A DNA stretch of 64,000 nt from Mucilaginibacter xinganensis (GTDB lineage Bacteria > Bacteroidota > Bacteroidia > Sphingobacteriales > Sphingobacteriaceae), in assembly GCA_026225055.1 (NCBI GenBank), contig JAMFSA010000095.1, forward strand, positions 62,001 to 126,000. The letters are read 5' to 3'. Positions 53,675-61,292 of the stretch are shown piece after piece. The notes under the pieces are model-generated. The model was given only the letters and a program-made list of their open reading frames with translations, ran no database searches and was not told where the DNA came from. The number at the start of each line of letters is the position of its first letter. The stretch's first letter is position 1. Position numbers and translations under genes: made by a program.

Positions 53675-55051
53675 ATGCTAACAGTTGAGAAAATAGGCGG
53701 CACTTCGATGAGTGCATTGCAAGAAGTTATCGATAATATTATCTTGTTTGAAAGAAGCGGTAACGCCATATATAACCGTGTTTTGGTGGTATCTGCATTT
53801 TCGGGTGTGACCAATCTTTTACTCGAAAATAAAAAAACAGGTGAGCCGGGCGTGTATCACCGCATTGCCAAATACCAGGATTTTCATGATTCATTGTATG
53901 ACCTGGTGGTTAAATTAAAAGAGATCAACATAAAATATGAAGCACTCGGGCTTGATCTGGCTGTGGCCGACGCGTTTATTGAAAAGCACATTGCCCGTGC
54001 GCAAACCTACCTGGAAAATCTGGTGAATATACTGGCATCAGGCTATGTCAGCAAGGAAGGTATCCTACAGGCTGCCCGTGAAATCCTGGCATCCATAGGC
54101 GAAACACATTCGGCCTTTAACCTTACTCAAATACTACAGCATAAAGGTATTAACGCCCGTTTGGTTGATCTGAGCGGATTTGATGATCAGCGTGCTTTTA
54201 CAATTGATCAGCGCATAAAGGAAGCATTTTCTACTATCGAACTAAAAGATTGCATTTGCATTGTTACCGGATATGCTAAAGGAACCGAGGGTATTATGCG
54301 TGAGTTCGACCGTGGTTACTCTGAGGTTACTTTCAGTAAGATTGCTGAAGTACTAAAACCACAGGAAGCTATCATCCATAAAGAGTATCACTTGTCAACA
54401 GCCGATCCTGCAATGGTAGGATTGGAGAGCTGCAAACCGGTGGGCTATACCAATTATGATATTGCCGACCAATTGGCTGATGTTGGTATGGAAGCCATTC
54501 ACCCTAAAGCTTCAAAACCATTGGAGATAAACGGTATCCATTTACGTATAAAAAACACTTTTGAGCCGGCGCATCCGGGCACGCTGATCACCCGTGAGTA
54601 CATCTCGGCGTTGAAAAGGGTAGAGGTGATCACCGGGACGGATAAGCTCCTGATGATCGATATTTACGACCCTTTAATGGTAGGTAACGTAGGCAGCGAT
54701 TTGCAGATCATGCAATTGTTTGCTAAACATAACATTAGCTATACGTTTAAAGCTACCAGCGCAAACAGCATATCCATAGTAATATGGGAACAGGATTTCG
54801 ATCAACAATTAATTACCGACCTGGAAGAAGCGTTTGAAAAGGTTACTGTTGAAAAGGTAGCAATGGTTTGTTTACTGGGTACTAACATGGATCAGCCGGG
54901 TTTACTGGCTAAAAGCGCTGCAGCATTAGCGAAGCAGGAAATCAACATTAAAAGCGCGGGCTTTGCGTTGCGTAAGGTAAATATTCAGTTTTTAATAGAC
55001 CGGGAAGATTTTAAGACGGCCATAGTAGCACTGAATAAAGCAGTAGGATAA
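53675..55051 (+). CDS. Aspartate kinase
   Basis: It phosphorylates L-aspartate, the entry to Lys, Thr, Met and diaminopimelate synthesis. The 458 residues begin with VEKIGGTSMSAL (the substrate-binding KFGGTS, here KIGGTS). Other landmarks of the amino-acid kinase fold are VVSAFSGVTN, IGETHSAFNL and VTGYAKGTEGIMREFDRGYSEVTF. Two ACT domains fill about residues 310-455 (VEVITGTDKLLMIDI; LLGTNMDQPGLLAKSAAALA), so feedback control is expected. It is a single-gene unit that faces the LytTR operon; a hairpin at 55069 separates them. Confidence 0.93.
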   Translation: MLTVEKIGGTSMSALQEVIDNIILFERSGNAIYNRVLVVSAFSGVTNLLLENKKTGEPGVYHRIAKYQDFHDSLYDLVVKLKEINIKYEALGLDLAVADAFIEKHIARAQTYLENLVNILASGYVSKEGILQAAREILASIGETHSAFNLTQILQHKGINARLVDLSGFDDQRAFTIDQRIKEAFSTIELKDCICIVTGYAKGTEGIMREFDRGYSEVTFSKIAEVLKPQEAIIHKEYHLSTADPAMVGLESCKPVGYTNYDIADQLADVGMEAIHPKASKPLEINGIHLRIKNTFEPAHPGTLITREYISALKRVEVITGTDKLLMIDIYDPLMVGNVGSDLQIMQLFAKHNISYTFKATSANSISIVIWEQDFDQQLITDLEEAFEKVTVEKVAMVCLLGTNMDQPGLLAKSAAALAKQEINIKSAGFALRKVNIQFLIDREDFKTAIVALNKAVG

Positions 55052-55068
55052 AAAAGGTTTAAAAAATA

Positions 55069-55101
55069 AAGGCATCCTTACACTCGCTGTTCGGATGCCT
55101 T
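55069..55101. terminator. Bidirectional intrinsic terminator between convergent units
   Basis: AAGGCATCC at 55069-55077 pairs perfectly with GGATGCCTT at 55093-55101. It lies 17 bp after the aspartate kinase stop. On the minus strand it is followed by TATTTTTT, giving a proper T-tract for transcripts of the LytTR operon. Confidence 0.7.
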
Positions 55102-55255
55102 AAACCTAAACCTTATCATTATAAACAAATAGGATATTTGTCATATGAGACTGCAATAATAGTTCATTTCTTACCTAAACGAAGACGTGTATCGATGAAT
55201 GGGGTGATTGAATAGACGAAGAGCGATAATCACTCATTTTATCCGGCCATTTGGC

Positions 55256-56005
55256 CTAATTCCACTTACTTACAAACTGGTTAAAGACATCTTTGTACTG
55301 ATCGCCTACAGCTATGTTCAGTTTGTTTATCTGTACAGAATTACGGGTAATTGCGCTAATCTTTTCAAGCGATACGATATACGAACGGTGGATGCGCATA
55401 AAACGCTTCGCGGGTAATTTTTCTTCTAATGATTTAAGGCTGGTAAGCGATAGTATTGCTTTCTCACTGCCTTGCAGCCAAACTTTAACATAGTCTTTTA
55501 ATGATTCTATGTACACAATATCATTAAGTGCAATGCGTACCAGTTGGTATTCTACCTTTAAAAATAAATAATCGTTTTCAATGCCATCGCCTTCTGCAAC
55601 AGGAGCAGCAGCAGGGGCTGGTTTGTTCACCAGTTCGGCATAAGCCATTCCTTTATGTGCAGCCCGTAAAAATTCTTCGTAATTAAATGGTTTCAACAGG
55701 TAATCCAGCGCATCAACCTTGTAACCTTCCAGGGCAAACTGATTGTAGGCAGTAGTGAATATAATACGGGGTCTGTTTAAGTTATTGCCATGGTCGAGTA
55801 TGCGGGCCAGTTCCAGTCCGTTAAGATCTGGCATCTGTATGTCCAGGAATATAAGATCAATCTTTTGCTGATGAATGATCTTTAAAGCTTCAACCGCGCT
55901 CGAAAATCGGCCAATAAGTTTTAAGAAAGGAGTTTGTTCAACAAAAGCGCAAACCAGCCCCAGGGCCAGTGGCTCATCATCTACAGCTATGCAATTTAAT
56001 ATCAT
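55256..56005 (-). CDS. LytTR-family response regulator
   Basis: The product has 249 residues with a receiver domain (about 2-120; DDEP at 8-11, phospho-acceptor Asp in LIFLDIQMPD near 55, TTAYNQF, and LKPF) and a C-terminal LytTR DNA-binding domain (about 150-248; IVYIESLKDYVKVWL, RIHRSYIVSLEKI). The two domains are joined by an Ala/Pro-rich linker. Its start overlaps the stop of the kinase gene by 4 bp (ATGA), so the pair is coupled. The divergent outer-membrane barrel gene at 57284 is a candidate target. Confidence 0.93.
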   Translation of the reverse strand: MILNCIAVDDEPLALGLVCAFVEQTPFLKLIGRFSSAVEALKIIHQQKIDLIFLDIQMPDLNGLELARILDHGNNLNRPRIIFTTAYNQFALEGYKVDALDYLLKPFNYEEFLRAAHKGMAYAELVNKPAPAAAPVAEGDGIENDYLFLKVEYQLVRIALNDIVYIESLKDYVKVWLQGSEKAILSLTSLKSLEEKLPAKRFMRIHRSYIVSLEKISAITRNSVQINKLNIAVGDQYKDVFNQFVSKWN

Positions 56006-57075
56006 GACAGATCAAGCATTAAATGAACATTATATTCATTGGTTTTGTTTAGTTGGGTTATTACCAGCTTATGTTTACCTGGGTACAGTAAATGCAGTCT
56101 TCGCCTGGTATTATTAAGCCCTATGCCGCCATATTCATCAACGTTAGAGTTTTGATTGGTAATAATGGTATTGGTTACCGATAGTTCAAGTTTTTTATCC
56201 TGCTGCTTTATATTTATGTAGATATGGCTGGGCTCCGTTGCGCTAACGCCATGTTTAAAAGCGTTTTCAACAAAGGGCAAAAATAGCATGGATGCAACGG
56301 GCAGGTCATTCAGGTGTTCGGGCGCCTCGAAGTTTATCTGCATCGTATTTGTCAGCCGTAGTTGCATTAAACTGATATAGTCTTTTATAAAAGTCACTTC
56401 CTGACTTAAAAGCGAATGGCCCTGTGGTGTATCATAAAGCAAATAACGCATCATACGCGACAGTTGGTGGATTGCTTTTCGCGAAGTCTCCGCATCCGCA
56501 TAAGTAAGGGCGTAAATATTATTGAGTGTGTTGAAAAAGAAATGCGGGTTTATCTGCGCCTTTAAAAAGGAAAGCTCGGATGATGTTTTTTCCTGCTGCA
56601 AAATCATGTGCGATTGTTTATCGGCCTGCCATTTTTGTATTGCGGTAATACTTGTGCCAATGCCCAATACCAGGGCCACCATAATAGCGCTTACTATATC
56701 AAAATGCGAATGGTCCTCATGGTTTTTAGGAGGCCCGTGGCGCCTGAAAGCAGCTTCGATCAACTCATGCAAATTAAGCCATTTATCAGTATATGTATTA
56801 ATGAGTAAAAATGCCGCGATAATGAGCGCTAAAAAAAGTAAATAATAGCCTGTATGATTTTTTAGCAGGAAACGAGGCATTAACACCAATGAGTTTGTAT
56901 AATATGCTGCTGCGAGCATTAATAAAACAATTGCCTGCTTTATCCATAATTGGTAGGGAAAAGCAATGTCACTTGTAAAAGGTTGATAAAATAATATAGC
57001 CAATCCCAGTACCAGCCATACCAGTATTTGTATAAGTATAGCAACTAAACGACTGTTTGATTTTTGAAATAACAT
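56002..57075 (-). CDS. LytS-type sensor histidine kinase (His_kinase family)
   Basis: The product has 357 residues with four TM helices (about 10-29, 42-60, 73-92 and 128-145) and a short His-rich loop between TM3 and TM4 (RRHGPPKNHEDHSHFD). The His_kinase domain follows with FLKAQINPHFFFNTLNNIYAL (phospho-acceptor His near 193), then an ATPase domain with LPFVENAFKHG and GGIGLNNTRRRL. It is the partner of the LytTR regulator, with a 4-bp overlap. The His-rich extracytoplasmic loop could sense metal or pH, which is an inference. Confidence 0.93.
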   Translation of the reverse strand: MLFQKSNSRLVAILIQILVWLVLGLAILFYQPFTSDIAFPYQLWIKQAIVLLMLAAAYYTNSLVLMPRFLLKNHTGYYLLFLALIIAAFLLINTYTDKWLNLHELIEAAFRRHGPPKNHEDHSHFDIVSAIMVALVLGIGTSITAIQKWQADKQSHMILQQEKTSSELSFLKAQINPHFFFNTLNNIYALTYADAETSRKAIHQLSRMMRYLLYDTPQGHSLLSQEVTFIKDYISLMQLRLTNTMQINFEAPEHLNDLPVASMLFLPFVENAFKHGVSATEPSHIYINIKQQDKKLELSVTNTIITNQNSNVDEYGGIGLNNTRRRLHLLYPGKHKLVITQLNKTNEYNVHLMLDLS

Positions 57076-57283
57076 ACTGGCAATATTACAAATGATAATA
57101 GCTTACATCAACCGAAACCGTTCAGTAGTACATTTTTACCGATGAAAGGATAAGCTTGATCTATAAAAAGTTTTATAACTAAATGTAAACTTTTAAACGG
57201 ATAAAAAGGAGGCTCTGTCTATGTTTTAAAGGTATCTGTCTATTGCGTTTTTTACTATATAGGCTAATGGCTTGCTTTGATGT

Positions 57284-60118
57284 ATGAAACTTAAACATTG
57301 CTTTGCTGTATTAGCATTGATCTTAACAATAACAGTGCATGGCTATGCCCAAACTGGCCGCTTAATTAAAGGGACGGTTACTGATTCAACCAAACAAACC
57401 ATACCCGGTGCTACGGTTAAATTACTAACTGGTGCCGATAGCCTGTTAACCGGTACCGACGCGAATGGGGCCTTTGTTTTCCCATCTGTAAAAGCCACAC
57501 AGATCAGTTTGGTTATTACCTCCATAGGTTATGATCCTATTCGCCGACGTATTATGCTTGATAATGCAACTACCCCGGTGATACTTAAACCAATCATACT
57601 TAAAAATTCGAGCACTACATTAAATACTGTTAATATTACTTCGGTTAACCCGGTTAAGATTAAGGAAGATACTGTTGAATTTAACGCTGCCGCATACAAG
57701 GTGCGTGATGGGGCAATGGTTGAGGATGTAATAAAGAAGTTGCCCGGTGCCGACGTAGATAATAATGGCAACGTTACCTTTCAGGGTAAAACAGTGAGTA
57801 AAGTGCGGGTGAACGGGAAAGACTTTTTTGGTGGCGATATAAAAACAGCCACACAAAACTTGCCCGCCAACGCGGTTTCAACTGTGCAAATGATCAACGA
57901 TTATGGTGATCAGGCTAATTTAACCGGTATTAAATCGGGAGAGCCTCAAACGGTGCTGAACATTAATGTAAAACCAAGCCTTAATAATGGATATTTTGGC
58001 CAGTTAAGTGCAGGCGAGGGGCGGGATGCGATCCCGCAGGTCGACGGTACAACAGACCAGAACCGGTTTGTAGGTCAGGCTAATTTATTCAGTTTCAGCG
58101 GCGACAGGCAGATTGCTGTATTAGGCAACCTTAACAACACCAATACCAGCCTGTTCAACTTTGGCCCTCCGGGGAGTCAAAAGCCTGCGGACGGAATTAC
58201 AACAGCACGTTCTATCGGATTTAACTATCGTGATTCATGGAGTAAAAAGTTAACTGTGTATGGCAGTTACAGTTTTGCGTCGAATTCTGTAAACCTTACC
58301 AGTTCAACCTTACAAAACAATATCTCGGTTGATAATCCAAGCACAAACACATTGAAGAGCACGGAGTACGATACCAAGATCAACCACAGGTTTACCTTCA
58401 ATATGGAGTATAAGCCGGATACGGTTAACTACTTTAAAATAAGCCCTTCATTTTCATATGCCGGGGTTAATACTTCGGTAATAGGCTCAAACTTACTGGC
58501 AAATGATACCGCGACGCTTTCAAACTATAACTACAAAACATTAAGCAATTCATCAGCTCCTAATTATGGCATAAACGTACTATACAATCACCGTTTTAAC
58601 AGTCATGGCCGCAACTTCAGCGTGAACTTTGGCGTTGGCCGGTCAACAAGCAGGGCTTACGATAACCCGGTATATACCTACATAAATACTGCTGCGACTG
58701 CCCCATTAGATCAGTTTATTAATACCAACAGCCATACCGATACCGTTGGCGCGTCGTTTTCATACATTGAGCCTTTAAGCCTGAGATCATATTTTCAGGT
58801 GAATTATATTTATCACCGTGCCTACAGCGTGGCTGATAAAGTAACGGATACACTGGCTACTGATGGTTCAACAAACAACTATCCTTTACTAAGTAATAAC
58901 TATAATTTTACGCTTACTACCAATCGTATTGGGATCAATTATCGTTTTATCGAAAAAAAATATAATTACGTAATAGGTGTGGTTGCACAACCAACTTCAC
59001 TCGATGGTTATTCGCCAACAACCGGAATCGCAACCCAACGAAACAGCTTTAATTTTACCCCCGATGCACATTTCGTTTACAATTTTTCCAGATCACAAAC
59101 ATTAAGCGCTAACTACACGGGTACTACCAACTCACCTACATTTTCTGAGTTGCAGCCGGTAACCGATTTTTCCAATGCTTCATACCCAATAACGGGTAAC
59201 CCGGACTTGAAGCCGGAATTCAACAATACCTTTTCGTTACGGTATAACAAGTTTGATTTCGCAAGTGGTAACGTGTTTTTCAGTAACCTGTCTTTCACAC
59301 AAACCGATAATAAAATTGTAGCCAATACCATTACTTATCCGGCTAATTATACGCCTAACACTAAATTGTCAAATACCATTGCCACGCAATATTTAAATGC
59401 TGATGGTTATTATTCAGCATCGGGCTTTTATGTGTTTGCTAAGCCCTTTGATAATCGCAGGTATAACCTATTTTTTATTGGCAATATATCCTATAATAAC
59501 AATATCTCCTACATCAGTAATGTGGATGCCACTACTTTGGATATGACCACGGAGAAGAACATCGCCAAGACATTGGTATATACACAAGGCCTGCGTTTCA
59601 GGGTTGATATAACTGATGTGATTGATGCAGAGCCAAATACAAGTTACAGTATTAATTCATCAAAAAACTCACTGGAACAGTCGGGTATCAATGATAATTT
59701 TAGAACGTGGAACCTGGGTGTCACCGGTAAAAATTATGTGTGGAAGGATTGGACACTAAGCTATGATTATACAAAGACCTTCTATTATAACTATAAAGGG
59801 TCAACAAACCCTAACATACTCAACACTTATATAGAGCGCAGGTTTTTAAAGAGCAAACTGGCTACGTTCAGGCTATCAGCATTTGATTTATTTAACCAAA
59901 ATACAGGCTATAGCAGCACACAAAATGGCAATTACGTTACCCAAACAAATGTTAACCGTTTAGGCAGGTATTATATGCTTACGTTTACCCTGCGTTTGCA
60001 AAAAAATGCGGGCAAAGGTCAGGGCGATCATGGTCCGGGCGGCCCGGGTGGTCCTGGAGGTGGCGGCCCTCCGCCCGGTGGTGGTGGCGGTCCCGGTGGT
60101 GGCCCTTCAATATATTAA
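57284..60118 (+). CDS. Outer-membrane beta-barrel protein (TonB-receptor-like) with Gly/Pro-rich tail
   Basis: The product has 944 residues with a signal peptide (about 1-22, HGYAQ), a CarboxypepD_reg-like domain (about 27-105, IKGTVTDSTKQTIPGATVKL), a plug-like region (VEDVIKKLPGADVDNNGNVTFQGKTVSKVRVNGKDFF) and a 14905-type outer-membrane barrel to about residue 905. After the barrel comes a tail of about 30 residues, almost only Gly and Pro with a few Asp/Gln/His, ending in SIY. The class lacks the full SusC signature and has no SusD partner here. It is divergent from the LytTR/LytS pair, so that pair may control it. The ligand is unknown. Confidence 0.88.
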   Translation: MKLKHCFAVLALILTITVHGYAQTGRLIKGTVTDSTKQTIPGATVKLLTGADSLLTGTDANGAFVFPSVKATQISLVITSIGYDPIRRRIMLDNATTPVILKPIILKNSSTTLNTVNITSVNPVKIKEDTVEFNAAAYKVRDGAMVEDVIKKLPGADVDNNGNVTFQGKTVSKVRVNGKDFFGGDIKTATQNLPANAVSTVQMINDYGDQANLTGIKSGEPQTVLNINVKPSLNNGYFGQLSAGEGRDAIPQVDGTTDQNRFVGQANLFSFSGDRQIAVLGNLNNTNTSLFNFGPPGSQKPADGITTARSIGFNYRDSWSKKLTVYGSYSFASNSVNLTSSTLQNNISVDNPSTNTLKSTEYDTKINHRFTFNMEYKPDTVNYFKISPSFSYAGVNTSVIGSNLLANDTATLSNYNYKTLSNSSAPNYGINVLYNHRFNSHGRNFSVNFGVGRSTSRAYDNPVYTYINTAATAPLDQFINTNSHTDTVGASFSYIEPLSLRSYFQVNYIYHRAYSVADKVTDTLATDGSTNNYPLLSNNYNFTLTTNRIGINYRFIEKKYNYVIGVVAQPTSLDGYSPTTGIATQRNSFNFTPDAHFVYNFSRSQTLSANYTGTTNSPTFSELQPVTDFSNASYPITGNPDLKPEFNNTFSLRYNKFDFASGNVFFSNLSFTQTDNKIVANTITYPANYTPNTKLSNTIATQYLNADGYYSASGFYVFAKPFDNRRYNLFFIGNISYNNNISYISNVDATTLDMTTEKNIAKTLVYTQGLRFRVDITDVIDAEPNTSYSINSSKNSLEQSGINDNFRTWNLGVTGKNYVWKDWTLSYDYTKTFYYNYKGSTNPNILNTYIERRFLKSKLATFRLSAFDLFNQNTGYSSTQNGNYVTQTNVNRLGRYYMLTFTLRLQKNAGKGQGDHGPGGPGGPGGGGPPPGGGGGPGGGPSIY

Positions 60119-60626
60119 CCCCTGTTGCCTGTTGTCTGGGAAACCGGACTTTTGGTTTTAATATAGTTTGATTAATAAACAAGAAAGCCTTTAAGTACCC
60201 TTAAAGGCTTTCTTGTTGTTGTCGCATATGGTTACTGATTTTTTTGACGGTGAATTTATAGCTAAAAACAACAAGAAATTAGTTATAGGTGTTGTTATTA
60301 CAATTATTTATTTTTTTTTGAAAAAAAATCTTTTAGATTAGCGTTGATTATAACCTAACGAGCATTGATGAATGCGCGTAGAATTCAATTTTGAATATTT
60401 ATGAAATATTAAGTAGGCTGACCTTAGAAATTGAAGGTATTAGATAGCTGTTAATTACTAATTATCAGCCTAAAAAATCCTCAATTATTAAGATGGTTTT
60501 TATAATAATTATATAGTGTAATTTAATTGTTTATGCGACAGTTAAATTATTATTAAAGTATTTAGAAAATTTAAGCATGTTGTTTTTGCTGACGGGCATT
60601 TGAACAATAATTTCAGTTCATATAAA
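60119..60626. other. AT-rich intergenic region before the second ECF sigma gene
   Basis: This 508-bp gap holds the terminator of the barrel gene (60180-60215) and then very AT-rich DNA. A 37-codon open frame with ATG at 60228 and stop at 60341 encodes a basic peptide with one hydrophobic stretch; it has no supporting motif and is not called as a gene. The promoter of the sigma factor should lie in the last 150 bp; I cannot fix it. Confidence 0.5.
60180..60215. terminator. 16-bp perfect terminator hairpin
   Basis: CAAGAAAGCCTTTAAG at 60180-60195 pairs perfectly with 60200-60215 around the loop TACC. It lies 61 bp after the barrel gene stop. The downstream side is TTGTTG rather than a pure T-run, but the stem itself is long and ends in T-rich sequence. 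Confidence 0.75.
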
Positions 60627-61205
60627 ATGATGAAATTGCATGATCTTCCGGATGAAAAATTACTCGAACTTTTCGAGCTGGATGATATTGCAGCTTTTGA
60701 GGAGATTTATAAAAGGTACTGGCTTAAACTTTATTCAGCAGCATATAACCGGTTAAAAGAAAGGGAAGCCGCGCAGGAGGTGGTGCAGGATCTCTTTACC
60801 AGTTTCTGGGTCAACAGGGCTCAGCTTAAAATACATTCCTCGCTGCAGGGTTACTTGTTTTCCGCAATTAAATATTCGGTGCTAAACTATAAGCGGGCAG
60901 AAAATGTAAGGGCTGACTATTGTGAATTATTATTGATGGCCAACAATAACTCGCACAATCCAACCGAAGAATATGTTACTTATAAAGAGTTAATAGAAAG
61001 TATTAATAGCGGCGTTAATCAGTTGCCGCCCAAATGCCGCTCTGTTTTTGAGCTTAGCCGTAATCAATACAAATCAAATAAGGAGATAGCAAAATTGCTT
61101 GATATCTCCGAAAAAACAGTAGAAAATCATTTGACCAAAGCGCTCAGATATTTAAGAGTAAATATCAATACATCTATTATTTTGCTGTTCTTTTTCTTTC
61201 GATAG
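60627..61205 (+). CDS. ECF RNA polymerase sigma factor without adjacent FecR
   Basis: The product has 192 residues from ATG 60627, with sigma-70 region 2 (AFEEIYKRYWLKLYSAAYNRLKEREAAQEVVQDLFTSFW) and region 4 (QLPPKCRSVFELSRNQYKSNKEIAKLLDISEKTVENHLTKAL). An in-frame TTG at 60600 would add nine residues and is less likely. As in the other ECF sigma of this window, the C-terminus ends in a hydrophobic stretch (TSIILLFFFF). No anti-sigma gene follows; the next gene is convergent. The partner, if any, is elsewhere. Confidence 0.9.
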   Translation: MMKLHDLPDEKLLELFELDDIAAFEEIYKRYWLKLYSAAYNRLKEREAAQEVVQDLFTSFWVNRAQLKIHSSLQGYLFSAIKYSVLNYKRAENVRADYCELLLMANNNSHNPTEEYVTYKELIESINSGVNQLPPKCRSVFELSRNQYKSNKEIAKLLDISEKTVENHLTKALRYLRVNINTSIILLFFFFR

Positions 61206-61292
61206 TTGTGGGTTAAATAACTGTTAGCATATCATTAAGAGCATAAATGTCGGCTGTTAATTAAATATTGCCGCGAATTTTTGACCAAATCA

